Part shown: piece after piece, positions 6,780 to 16,057 of the stretch
Numbering within the stretch: position 1 is the first letter of the stretch
How the letters are laid out: each line of letters begins with the position of its first letter
The notes under the pieces: generated by a model
The model's database searches: none
Seen by the model: only the letters and a program-made list of their open reading frames with translations
What the model was told of the DNA's origin: nothing
Program-made: the position numbers and the translations under genes
Assembly (NCBI RefSeq): GCF_000378245.1
Contig: NZ_KB899493.1
Location: 310,001-374,000, forward strand
DNA: 64,000 nucleotides
Reading direction: 5' to 3'
Source of the DNA: Aromatoleum toluclasticum ATCC 700605
GTDB lineage: Bacteria > Pseudomonadota > Gammaproteobacteria > Burkholderiales > Rhodocyclaceae

Positions 6780-8300
6780 ATGGGATTCTTAGACAAGATC
6801 TTCCGCCCCCTCACCCGCAGCGAACCCTGGGGCGTGCATCCGGACGAGCGCAAGCGCCCGGCCTCGGAAACGCCGATCCGCCGCCTGCCGCCCCCGCCGC
6901 TCCTGTACCTGCCGCTGTCCCAACACGTCGGCGCCGCGGCCGAGCCCATCGTGCGGATCGGCCAGAAGGTCCTCAAGGGCGAGTGCGTCGCGACCGCCAA
7001 GGGCAACATCTCCGCGCCGGTGCACGCGCCGACCTCCGGCGAAATCGTCGCGATCGGGCCGATCACCGCGCCGCACCCCTCGCGCCTCGAGATGATGGCG
7101 ATCACGCTGCGTAGCGACATGGAAGACCGCTGGGCGCCGCTCGAAGGCCTCGCCGATCCGCTCGCCCGCGCGCCCGAGGAACTCGCGCGCCGCGTCGCCG
7201 AAGCCGGCATCGTCGGCCTCGGTGGCGCGACCTTCCCCGCCTCGGTGAAGCTCGGTCTCGGCCACCGCTCGCGCATCCGCACGCTGATCCTCAACGGCAG
7301 CGAATGCGAACCCTACCTGTCGTGCGACGACCGCCTGATGCGCGAGCGCGCCGGGGGCGTCATCCGCGGCGCGGTGCTGATGCGCCACGCCACCGGCGCG
7401 CGCGAAGTGCGTATCGGCATCGAGGACAACAAGCCCGAGGCGATCGCCGCGATGCGCGCCGCCGTCGACGGCCATGCGGACGTGCAGGTCTGCGTCGTCC
7501 CCGCGCGCTACCCGATGGGCTCGGACCGCCAGCTCATCATCGAACTCACCGGCATCGAAGTGCCGGCCGAATCGCGCGCGGCCGACGTCGGCGTGCTCGT
7601 GCACAACGTCGGCACGGCCTTCGCGATCCACCAGGCCATCGACCTCGGCCGCCCGCTGGTGAGCCGCCTCATGACGCTCAACGGCGAAGCCCTCGCCCAG
7701 CCGGGCAACTACGAGGTCCTCGTCGGCACTCTCGTCGAAGACCTCCTCGCCTTCGCCGGCGGGGTGCGCGGCGAACCCGCGCGCCTCGTCATGGGCGGCC
7801 CGATGATGGGCCTCCTGCTGCCCTCCGCCAAGGTGCCCGTCGTCAAGGGCTGCAGCGGCATCCTCGCGCTGTCCGCCACGGAAGTCGCACGCGACGAACC
7901 CGGCCCCTGCATCCGCTGCGGCAGCTGCACCCGGGCCTGTCCGGTCGGCCTGCTGCCCCTCGAGATGAACGCCCGCATCGCCAACGCCGCCCTCGATGCC
8001 GCCGTCGCCCTCGGCCTGCACGACTGCATCGGCTGCGGTTGCTGCGCCTGGGTGTGCCCCTCGCGCATCCCGCTCGTACAGGCCTTCAACCATGCGAAGG
8101 GCGAACTCGCCGCGCACGAGCGCGACAAGAAGCGCACGGACGCGACGCGCCGGATGGCCGAAGCGCGCAGCGAGCGCCTCGAACGCGAAGCGCGCGAGAA
8201 GGCTGAGGCCGCCGCGCGCCGCGCCGCCGAGCGCAAGGCACAGAAGGCCCGCGAAGCCGCCGAGAGCGCGGCATCCAACTCCGAAGGAGCCCCGGCATGA
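6780..8300 (+). CDS. rnfC: RnfC, NADH/FMN-binding peripheral subunit
   Basis: A 506-residue subunit that carries the NADH- and FMN-binding Complex-I 51-kDa-like fold, seen as VGLGGATFPASVKL and LNGSECEPYLSCDDRLM. Two C-terminal [4Fe-4S] clusters follow, CIRCGSCTRACPVG near residue 380 and CIGCGCCAWVCPSR near residue 415. After them comes a charged Arg/Glu/Ala-rich helix of about 70 residues, shorter than the repeat-rich tail of enterobacterial RnfC. Its stop region overlaps the rnfD start by 4 bases (ATGA), indicating coupling. Confidence 0.95.
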   Translation: MGFLDKIFRPLTRSEPWGVHPDERKRPASETPIRRLPPPPLLYLPLSQHVGAAAEPIVRIGQKVLKGECVATAKGNISAPVHAPTSGEIVAIGPITAPHPSRLEMMAITLRSDMEDRWAPLEGLADPLARAPEELARRVAEAGIVGLGGATFPASVKLGLGHRSRIRTLILNGSECEPYLSCDDRLMRERAGGVIRGAVLMRHATGAREVRIGIEDNKPEAIAAMRAAVDGHADVQVCVVPARYPMGSDRQLIIELTGIEVPAESRAADVGVLVHNVGTAFAIHQAIDLGRPLVSRLMTLNGEALAQPGNYEVLVGTLVEDLLAFAGGVRGEPARLVMGGPMMGLLLPSAKVPVVKGCSGILALSATEVARDEPGPCIRCGSCTRACPVGLLPLEMNARIANAALDAAVALGLHDCIGCGCCAWVCPSRIPLVQAFNHAKGELAAHERDKKRTDATRRMAEARSERLEREAREKAEAAARRAAERKAQKAREAAESAASNSEGAPA

Positions 8301-9421
8301 GCCCCGTTCCCACCTCCGCCGACGACGGCGCCCTGCCCGCTCTGCCCACCCTCGCCGCCTCGCCCCACGCCCACGGCGGCATGTCCGTCGCGCAGGTCAT
8401 GCAGCGCGTGATGCTCGCGCTCGCCCCCGCGACGCTGTTCGGCTTCTGGCTGTTCGGCTGGCCGGCGATCAACCTCTTCGCCGTCACCATCGGCGCCTGC
8501 CTCCTCGCCGAGCGCTTCTGCGAACGCCTGATGGGCCGCACGAGCAGCCTCGGCGACGGCTCGGCGCTGCTCACCGGCTGGCTCCTCGCGCTGTCGCTGC
8601 CGCCCTGGGCGCCGGCCTGGATCGGCCTCCTCGGCGGCTTCATCGCCATCGTCGTCGGCAAGCAGGTCTTCGGCGGCCTCGGCCAGAACCTCTTCAACCC
8701 GGCGATGGTCGCGCGCGTCGCCCTCCTCGTCTCCTTCCCCGTCGTGATGACGCAGTGGGTCGTCCCCCAGCCGCTGTTCTCGGCAGACGCCCCCGGCTTC
8801 ATCGACAGCCTGCGCATCACCGCAGAAGCGCCGGCCCACCCCGACGCCGTCACCTCCGCATCGCTGCTCGGCCACAGCAAGACCGAACTGGCGCGCGGCA
8901 TCACGATCCCCGAAGCCCTCGCCAGCGGCCCGCAGACGCTCTTCGACTGGACCGGCCTGCGCACCGGCAGCCTCGGCGAAACCGGTACCCTGCTGGTGCT
9001 CGCCGGCGGACTCTACCTCCTCGCCAGCGGCATCATCCGCTGGCATATCCCGGCGGCCGTGCTCGCCGGCATCGCCCTGCCCGCCCTCGTCGGGCATGCC
9101 GCGGATCCGGCGCGCTACCTCTCGGCCACGCAGCACCTGCTCTCGGGCGCGGCACTCCTCGGCGCCTTCTTCATCGCCACCGACTACGTCACCTCGCCCA
9201 ACACCCCGGCGGGCCAGCTCATCTTCGGCTTCGGCATCGGCATCCTCACCTGGATCATCCGCAGCTGGGGCGGCTACCCCGAGGGCATGGCCTTCGCGGT
9301 GCTGCTGATGAACGCACTGACCCCCGTGATCGACCGCTACTGCCGCCCGCGCATCCTCGGCCGCCGGCGCGACGGACGCGCGCTCGAACCGACCCCGATC
9401 GACAACACCGGAGGCGCATGA
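8297..9421 (+). CDS. rnfD: RnfD, membrane subunit; expected FMN-linking Thr replaced by Ser
   Basis: A 374-residue multi-helix subunit related to NqrB. The N terminus has a soluble leader (about 30 residues), then membrane helices such as GGFIAIVVGKQVFGGLGQNL. In well-studied RnfD/NqrB proteins FMN is bound through phosphate to the Thr of an S/T-G-A-T motif. At the equivalent place this protein reads DAVTSASLLG, with Ser189 where Thr is expected. FMN attachment to Ser, or no attachment, are both possible. It overlaps rnfC and rnfG by ATGA junctions. Confidence 0.92.
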   Translation: MSPVPTSADDGALPALPTLAASPHAHGGMSVAQVMQRVMLALAPATLFGFWLFGWPAINLFAVTIGACLLAERFCERLMGRTSSLGDGSALLTGWLLALSLPPWAPAWIGLLGGFIAIVVGKQVFGGLGQNLFNPAMVARVALLVSFPVVMTQWVVPQPLFSADAPGFIDSLRITAEAPAHPDAVTSASLLGHSKTELARGITIPEALASGPQTLFDWTGLRTGSLGETGTLLVLAGGLYLLASGIIRWHIPAAVLAGIALPALVGHAADPARYLSATQHLLSGAALLGAFFIATDYVTSPNTPAGQLIFGFGIGILTWIIRSWGGYPEGMAFAVLLMNALTPVIDRYCRPRILGRRRDGRALEPTPIDNTGGA

Positions 9422-10065
9422 TGGGCACCGACCAATCCCCCGGCTTCTCGCTCGACGCGCTACGCGACCGGCTCGCCTACCAGCCCCTGCTGCTCGGCGG
9501 CGTCGCCCTCGTCGCCGGCACCGCGCTCACGCTCGCCAACAATGCGACGCGCGCGCCCATCGCCGCCGCCGAGGCGCACGACACGCAGATGACGCTCGCG
9601 CAGGTCCTGCCTGCCGGCAGCGCCGACAACGACCTGCTCAGGGACGTCCTCGAACTTCCCAGCCCCGCCGCCGGCAGCACCCGCAGGATCCACATCGCAC
9701 GCAAGGCCGGCGTCGTCACCGGTGCCGTCTTCAACGTCTCCGAGCGCGGCTACGCGGGCGAGATCCGCCTGCTGATGGCCGTCGATCCCGCGGGCAGGGT
9801 GCTGGGCGTGCGCGTCCTCAAGCACACCGAGACGCCCGGCCTCGGCGACAAGATCGAGATCGCCCGCAACCCGTGGATCACGAGCTTCAGTGGCAGATCG
9901 CTCGGCGACCCCACCGCCGACAAATGGGCCGTCAGGAAGGACGGCGGCATCTACGACAGCTTTGCCGGCGCCACCATCACACCGCGCGCAGTGGTCAAGG
10001 CCGTCAAGGGCGGCCTCGACTACTTCGCCGCCCATCGCAACGAAATCCTCGGAGCACAGCCATGA
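9418..10065 (+). CDS. rnfG: RnfG, covalent-FMN periplasmic subunit
   Basis: A 215-residue subunit with one N-terminal membrane helix (LLGGVALVAGTALTLANNA) and an FMN-binding domain. The flavinylation motif DSFAGATITPR is intact; Thr186 is the residue expected to be linked to FMN by ApbE. Two adjacent ATGs exist (9418, 9421). The first overlaps the rnfD stop as ATGA and is preferred, with GGAGG upstream. No apbE gene is visible in the window, so flavin transfer must be encoded elsewhere. Confidence 0.94.
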   Translation: MMGTDQSPGFSLDALRDRLAYQPLLLGGVALVAGTALTLANNATRAPIAAAEAHDTQMTLAQVLPAGSADNDLLRDVLELPSPAAGSTRRIHIARKAGVVTGAVFNVSERGYAGEIRLLMAVDPAGRVLGVRVLKHTETPGLGDKIEIARNPWITSFSGRSLGDPTADKWAVRKDGGIYDSFAGATITPRAVVKAVKGGLDYFAAHRNEILGAQP

Positions 10066-10745
10066 ACGCCGCCAAACTGATGCGCGACGGCCTGTGGGAC
10101 AACAACGTCGTCTTCGCCCAACTCCTCGCGATGTGCCCGGCAATGGCCGTGACGACCTCGGCCACCAACGGCCTCGGCATGGGCCTCGCGACCACCGCGG
10201 TGCTGATCGTCTCCAACATCCTCGTCGCCTCGATCCGCCATGTGGTCAGCGCACAGGTGCGCATCCCCGTGTTCGTCGTCCTCATCGCGACCCTCGTCAC
10301 GATCATCGACCTCGTCCTCAACGCCTGGCTGCACGAGCTCTACAAGGTGCTCGGCCTCTTCATCGCGTTGATCGTCGTGAACTGCGCCATCCTCGGCCGC
10401 GCCGAAGCCTTCGCGGTACGCAACCCCGTTCCCGCCGCCGCGATCGACGGCCTCGCGATGGGCGTCGGCTTCACCGCCGCGCTCACCGTCATCGGCCTGA
10501 TCCGCGAGATCCTCGGCAGCGCCACCGTGTTCGCGCAGGCCAGCGCACTCCTCGGCAGCCACTTCGCCTTCCTCGAGATGAAGATCGACGCCTGGAACGG
10601 CGCCCTGCTGATGATCCTGCCCCCCGGCGGCTTCGCCGTGCTCGCCTTCCTCCTCGCCGGCAAGCGCGCGTGGGAGCTCAAGCGCCGGCAGACCGCGCGC
10701 GCCAGCGAATCCCACTGCTCCGTCCCCGGCCCCGCGTCGGCGTGA
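10062..10745 (+). CDS. rnfE: RnfE, membrane subunit
   Basis: A 227-residue, six-helix subunit homologous to RnfA, with the paired cysteine-containing signatures NNVVFAQLLAMCPAMAVT near the start and LIVVNCAILGRAEAFA in the middle. RnfA and RnfE face each other in the membrane and share an iron-sulfur centre. The start overlaps the rnfG stop by 4 bases. The C-terminal tail after residue 205 is Arg- and Ser-rich and not conserved. Confidence 0.95.
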   Translation: MNAAKLMRDGLWDNNVVFAQLLAMCPAMAVTTSATNGLGMGLATTAVLIVSNILVASIRHVVSAQVRIPVFVVLIATLVTIIDLVLNAWLHELYKVLGLFIALIVVNCAILGRAEAFAVRNPVPAAAIDGLAMGVGFTAALTVIGLIREILGSATVFAQASALLGSHFAFLEMKIDAWNGALLMILPPGGFAVLAFLLAGKRAWELKRRQTARASESHCSVPGPASA

Positions 10746-10773
10746 GCGGAACGACCAGCGAAGGAGAGCCCCC

Positions 10774-11052
10774 ATGCAAGTCGGCGTTGCCTACACAGAA
10801 CCGGGCCAGCAGGCCTGGGTCACCATTGACGTCCCCGACCAGGCGACCGTCCGCGACGCCATCGAACGCTCCGGCATCCTGCGGCAGTTTCCCCACATCG
10901 ACCTCGCCATGCAGAAAATCGGCGTGTTCAGCAGGCTCGTGAAGCTCGACGCCCCGCTGCGCGCCGGCGACCGCGTCGAGATCTACCGCCCGATCACCTG
11001 CGACCCGCAAACCGTTCCGCGCCGCGACCTCGCTGACGGCGACGAGGACTGA
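10774..11052 (+). CDS. rnfH: RnfH, ubiquitin-fold accessory protein
   Basis: A 92-residue protein of the RnfH/UPF0125 family with a beta-grasp fold, seen as VRDAIERSGI in the first half and LRAGDRVEIYRPITCDP near the end. RnfH is often the last gene of nif-linked rnf operons; its exact role is not known, and interaction with the assembling complex is assumed. It starts 28 bases after rnfE with AAGGAGAG ahead of its ATG. The acidic tail GDED is unusual but short. Confidence 0.9.
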   Translation: MQVGVAYTEPGQQAWVTIDVPDQATVRDAIERSGILRQFPHIDLAMQKIGVFSRLVKLDAPLRAGDRVEIYRPITCDPQTVPRRDLADGDED

Positions 11053-11141
11053 AACGCCCTGTCCGCAACCGCGCCACACAGCGCCGTGCTCGCGGAGCCG
11101 GTGCGTGCGAGGGCCTTGCGCCTCCGATCGACGGAACAAAC

Positions 11142-11187
11142 GCGGGCCGGACTCCGCCCCCGCGTCCGCGAGGCGAATCCGGCCCGC
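11142..11187. terminator. Inverted repeat between convergent rnf and nifVW operons
   Basis: The arms GCGGGCCGGA (11142-11151) and TCCGGCCCGC (11178-11187) are perfectly complementary around a 26-base GC-rich loop. No U-tract follows on either strand, so a terminator role is only suggested by its place between two converging operons. Confidence 0.35.
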
Positions 11188-11208
11188 CGAGGCGTCGTCC
11201 GAATCGGC

Positions 11209-11535
11209 TCAGGAACCCAGGCTCCGCCGCAACCCCTCGATCGTCACACGGTGCTCCCCCTGCGCAGTCTGGAACACCTTGAACACCTTCTGCTCGATAC
11301 CGCTCGACGCGACGAAGTCGTTGTGCGCCCGCGCAAGCAGCGCGCGACAGGCCGCGAAGGCCGACGCAGCAGGCAGGCTCTCGACCCCGCCCGTGTGCGC
11401 CAGATACTGCTGGAAGCGCTTCAGGATGTGCAGGCGGCTCACCTGCACGACCGCGACGTCGTAGGGGATCGCAAAGTAATTGAGGAAATCCTCCGCGCTT
11501 TCGAGGTGCTTCAGATCTTCGACAAGGGTACTCAC
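11209..11535 (-). CDS. nifW: NifW, nitrogenase stabilising protein
   Basis: A 108-residue NifW protein, which protects the MoFe protein from oxygen and may help in its maturation. The family core DLKHLESAEDFLNYFAIPYD lies near the N terminus and LHILKRFQQYL follows. I place the start at a GTG at 11535, which overlaps the nifV stop as GTGA. The longer frame (to 11568) lies in nifV and does not fit the family. It is translationally coupled to nifV and convergent with rnfH. Confidence 0.93.
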   Translation of the reverse strand: MSTLVEDLKHLESAEDFLNYFAIPYDVAVVQVSRLHILKRFQQYLAHTGGVESLPAASAFAACRALLARAHNDFVASSGIEQKVFKVFQTAQGEHRVTIEGLRRSLGS

Positions 11536-12668
11536 GGCATCACTCCTTCGGTAAGCAGCGCACGGCATTCACGGTGGAAGCGCATCAACTCGCGCAGATC
11601 GGGACTACTCTTGGTCCGCATCGCATGCTCGCGCACGCGCTCGAGCACGAGGCGGGCGGTCACCGCATCGACCTCCAGCCCCAGCTCGCTGCACGCATTC
11701 ACGACCGACGCCGCGCCGGAATGCTTGCCCAGCACCAGGCGATGGCTGCGTCCGACCTCGGCCGGATCGAAGCTCTGGTAATTGCCCGCGTCCTTCACCA
11801 GCCCATCGACGTGGATCCCCGCCTCGTGCGTGAACACCCAGCCGCCGACAATCGGCTTGTTGGCCGCCACCGGCCGTCCAGACGCCTCCGCGACCAGCTC
11901 CGAGATCACCGGCAGCTGCCGCGTATCGACCCCCGACTCGAGCCCCTGCAGGTGGCGCAGCGCCATCACCGCCTCCTCGAGCGGCGCGTTGCCCGCGCGC
12001 TCCCCGAGACCGTTGACCGTCGTGCTGATGTGTGTCGCGCCGGCCTTCACGGCCGCCAGCGTATTCGCGGTCGCGAGCCCCAGGTCGTCATGCGCGTGCA
12101 TCTCGACGTCCAGGTCGCACTCGGCCCGCAATCGTGCGATCGCCGCATGGGTTGAAAACGGGTCGAGCACGCCCAGCGTATCCGCGTAGCGAAAGCGCAC
12201 CGCGCCACCGGCCTGTGCGGCCTCCAGCACGCGGCACAGGAAGTCGGGATCCGCGCGCGACGCATCCTCGCCCCCGACCGACACCACCAGCCCGCGCTCG
12301 CGGGCCGCGCGCAAGGTATCGCGCAGCTGCGCCAGCGCCCAGTCACGGCTCCGCCCCAGCTTGCGCTCGATCTGCTGGTCCGACACCGGCAGCGCCAGAT
12401 GGATGATGTCGGCCCCGCAATCGGCCGCCGCGTCGAGATCGGCCACGCACACGCGGCACCACACCATCAGCCGCGCCGGCAGCTTCAGCGCGACGATCGC
12501 GCGGATCACCGCGCGTTCGGCCTCGCCCATCGCCGGCACGCCGATCTCCATCTCGCGCACCCCGGCCGCCGCCAGCGCCTGCGCGATCACCAGCTTCTCG
12601 TCCGCCGTGAAGGCGACCCCGGCCGTCTGCTCCCCGTCGCGCAGGGTCGTATCGTTGATCGTCACCAT
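11532..12668 (-). CDS. nifV: NifV, homocitrate synthase
   Basis: A 378-residue enzyme that condenses acetyl-CoA with 2-oxoglutarate to make homocitrate, the organic ligand of FeMo-co. The alpha-isopropylmalate-synthase-family motif DTTLRDGEQ is at residues 6-14 and the metal-binding HAHDD at residues 191-195. There is no C-terminal regulatory domain, as expected for NifV. The ATG at 12668 was chosen because the sigma-54 start site predicted from 12705-12719 falls at about 12693. That rules out the longer ORF to 12737. Confidence 0.95.
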   Translation of the reverse strand: MVTINDTTLRDGEQTAGVAFTADEKLVIAQALAAAGVREMEIGVPAMGEAERAVIRAIVALKLPARLMVWCRVCVADLDAAADCGADIIHLALPVSDQQIERKLGRSRDWALAQLRDTLRAARERGLVVSVGGEDASRADPDFLCRVLEAAQAGGAVRFRYADTLGVLDPFSTHAAIARLRAECDLDVEMHAHDDLGLATANTLAAVKAGATHISTTVNGLGERAGNAPLEEAVMALRHLQGLESGVDTRQLPVISELVAEASGRPVAANKPIVGGWVFTHEAGIHVDGLVKDAGNYQSFDPAEVGRSHRLVLGKHSGAASVVNACSELGLEVDAVTARLVLERVREHAMRTKSSPDLRELMRFHRECRALLTEGVMP

Positions 12669-12704
12669 GATGCTGCGTCCCGTGAATGGCATTGCCCTGC
12701 TACC

Positions 12705-12719
12705 GCAAGGACGATGCCA
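12705..12719 (-). promoter_or_regulatory. Sigma-54 promoter of nifVW
   Basis: The minus strand reads TGGCATCGTCCTTGC, matching TGGCAC-N5-TTGC with one change. It sits about 37 bases upstream of the nifV ATG. I found no TGT-N10-ACA site in the 180 bases upstream. Confidence 0.85.
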
Positions 12720-12862
12720 CCCCCGCATCCACCGCAACTTCGCCCCGCAAGCGGCGGCATTTCGGGGATTCGCCCTGCACCGTCGGCCGGACCGGACGAC
12801 TTCGGCGCGACAATTGGCACGAACCCGACACAGACAATCGTCACTTCACGAACAACGCGGCG

Positions 12863-12895
12863 AAAAAAAAAGCGCCGGACCAGCCGGCGCTTTTT
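12863..12895 (-). terminator. Rho-independent terminator of sucCD
   Basis: On the minus strand the 8-bp stem AGCGCCGG/CCGGCGCT with a 5-base loop is followed by a run of nine T. It lies 23 bases after the sucD stop and separates sucCD from nifVW. Confidence 0.92.
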
Positions 12896-12917
12896 CCTGT
12901 TGCGGAAGGAACGACGC

Positions 12918-13811
12918 TTACAGCATCGCCTTCAGCAGCTTGGCCATCTCGGACGGGTTGCGCGTCACCGTGAAGCCGCACTCTTCCATGATGGCGAGCT
13001 TGGCGTCGGCGGTGTCGGCACCACCCGAGATCAGCGCACCGGCGTGGCCCATGCGCTTGCCGGCCGGCGCGGTCACGCCGGCGATGAAGCCGACGATCGG
13101 CTTCTTCATGTTGGCCTTGCACCACTGCGCGGCTTCCGCCTCGTCCGGACCGCCGATCTCGCCGATCATGATCACCGCGTCGGTGTCCGGATCGTCGTTG
13201 AACATGCGCATCACGTCGATGTGCTTCAGGCCGTTGATCGGATCGCCGCCGATACCGACCGCCGACGACTGGCCCAGACCGATTTCGGTCAGCTGCGCGA
13301 CGGCTTCATAGGTCAGCGTGCCCGAACGCGACACGACACCGATGCGGCCCTTGCGGTGGATGTGACCCGGCATGATGCCGATCTTGATCTCGTCCGGCGT
13401 GATCAGGCCCGGGCAGTTCGGTCCCAGCAGCAGCGTTTCCTTGCCGCCCTTGGCAACCTTCTGCTTCATCTTGTTGCGCACGACCAGCATGTCGCGGACG
13501 GGGATGCCTTCGGTGATGCAAATCGCCAGATCCAGGTCGGCCTCGCAGGCTTCCCAGATCGCATCGGCGGCACCTGCCGGCGGCACGTAGATCACGGACA
13601 CGGTCGCGCCGGTCTCGGCTGCGGCTTCCTTCACCGAAGCGTAGATGGGGATGTCGAAGATCTTCTCGCCAGCCTTCTTCGGATTCACGCCGGCAACGAA
13701 GCAGTTCTTGCCGTTCGCGTATTCCTGGCACTTCTCGGTGTGGAACTGGCCGGTCTTGCCCGTGATGCCCTGGGTGATGACCTTGGTGTCTTTATTGATC
13801 AGGATGGACAT
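12918..13811 (-). CDS. sucD: Succinate-CoA ligase (ADP-forming) alpha subunit
   Basis: A 297-residue alpha subunit of succinyl-CoA synthetase, the TCA-cycle enzyme that makes ATP from succinyl-CoA. The N terminus MSILINKDTKVITQGITGK starts the CoA-binding Rossmann domain. GKRMGHAGALISGG near the C terminus carries the phosphorylated His (about residue 256). It lies 11 bases after sucC on the same strand and ends just before a strong terminator. Length and motifs are normal. Confidence 0.97.
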   Translation of the reverse strand: MSILINKDTKVITQGITGKTGQFHTEKCQEYANGKNCFVAGVNPKKAGEKIFDIPIYASVKEAAAETGATVSVIYVPPAGAADAIWEACEADLDLAICITEGIPVRDMLVVRNKMKQKVAKGGKETLLLGPNCPGLITPDEIKIGIMPGHIHRKGRIGVVSRSGTLTYEAVAQLTEIGLGQSSAVGIGGDPINGLKHIDVMRMFNDDPDTDAVIMIGEIGGPDEAEAAQWCKANMKKPIVGFIAGVTAPAGKRMGHAGALISGGADTADAKLAIMEECGFTVTRNPSEMAKLLKAML

Positions 13812-13822
13812 TCAAACTCTCC

Positions 13823-14983
<1,161 letters not shown>

Positions 14984-15171
14984 GGTTGCCCTTCGATCGA
15001 AGCCGCGACGCAGGGCGCGCCGCGCAGGTTGATGGGACGCTTCGGAGCATCGCTCCACGACACACGCCGTCTCCCTCGACCGACGCATACCGCTCCCGAC
15101 CGGTCGTGTGTCGCCCGGCCCGACCTCTTGACCCAGCCCCTGAATGGGGACGAAGATCGCAAGATCGCAGG

Positions 15172-15177
15172 ATTATA
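15172..15177 (-). promoter_or_regulatory. Likely -10 box upstream of sucC
   Basis: The minus strand reads TATAAT here, about 190 bases upstream of the sucC ATG. No good -35 box is seen (TTCTGC at 16 bases is the best). The 260-base stretch 14984-15243 otherwise holds no gene I can support. Confidence 0.4.
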
Positions 15178-15243
15178 CTCGCAATTGCGCAGTGCAGAAT
15201 CGCAAGTCCGACGTGATCCTGCCCACCGCGCAACGGGCCGCGC

Positions 15244-15798
15244 CTACTCGTCGGACGCGGGCTTGCGGTACCACTTCGGGTAGTAGCGGCGCACGGTCTC
15301 GCGCGAACTCTCCAGCGCGTGGCACTTGTCGAGCTGGAAGGGTTTTTCGACGGTCTCCTCGTTGTCGCGCCGGAAGGTCGCGTAGGTCTGAATGGCCGCC
15401 GTCGGCAGGCTCATCAGCAGCTCGGTCACGTGCGAGCAGCCGCGCACGTCGGCGAACATCTCCCCGACGTTGCGGCGAAAGCCGCGGAGCAGGTTCAGCC
15501 CGACAAGCCGCCCGTATGCGGGACCGATCGTGTCGCACTCGCCCACGTAGGGAACACGGTCGGAAGACGCCTCGGCATCGACGATATTGAACGCGTCGTC
15601 TATCGTGATCCGCACGCGCATCTCGTGCACGGGGTCGCCCGCGCGGCGCACGCCCGACGCGAGCGGATAATCGACGGGCTTCGTGTCGCGCAGGCAGGCC
15701 TCGAGCTCCAGCAGGCCATCGTCGCGGCGAAAGCCCTCGACCGTGATCTGGCGCAGATGCGCCGAGCTGCGTGCGCACTTGGGAGGAGAGAGCGTCAT
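15244..15798 (-). CDS. DUF2889 domain protein
   Basis: A 184-residue protein of the DUF2889 family, common in Rhodocyclales and Burkholderiales and of unknown function. Visible family segments are VDYPLASGVRRAGDPVHEMR in the first half and GCSHVTELLMSLPTAAIQ in the second. No signal peptide or membrane helix is seen. I take the ATG at 15798, where the protein begins MTLSPPKCARS; the open frame runs further back without resembling the family. It is a single gene divergent from fimV, across a 259-base intergenic stretch with no clear promoter motif. Confidence 0.8.
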   Translation of the reverse strand: MTLSPPKCARSSAHLRQITVEGFRRDDGLLELEACLRDTKPVDYPLASGVRRAGDPVHEMRVRITIDDAFNIVDAEASSDRVPYVGECDTIGPAYGRLVGLNLLRGFRRNVGEMFADVRGCSHVTELLMSLPTAAIQTYATFRRDNEETVEKPFQLDKCHALESSRETVRRYYPKWYRKPASDE

Positions 15799-16057
15799 CG
15801 GACGTACGGCAACGTATGGAAAACCGCATGTTACCGCGAATCGGGGCCATGTCCGCGCCCACAGGCGCGCCTGGTCGGTGCGGTACGACAGCATTTTCCA
15901 CCCCACTGCGCGGCGCGAATTCCAGACGTCATAATATTGGAAGTAAGATCTTCTGTTTCCGGCGGGCAGCGGGAATGCAGATTCGCTACAATGTCCCGCA
16001 AAGATTTGATACAAGATACGGCTTTACGCCCGGGCCTCGCCAGCTTACGAACGGACG

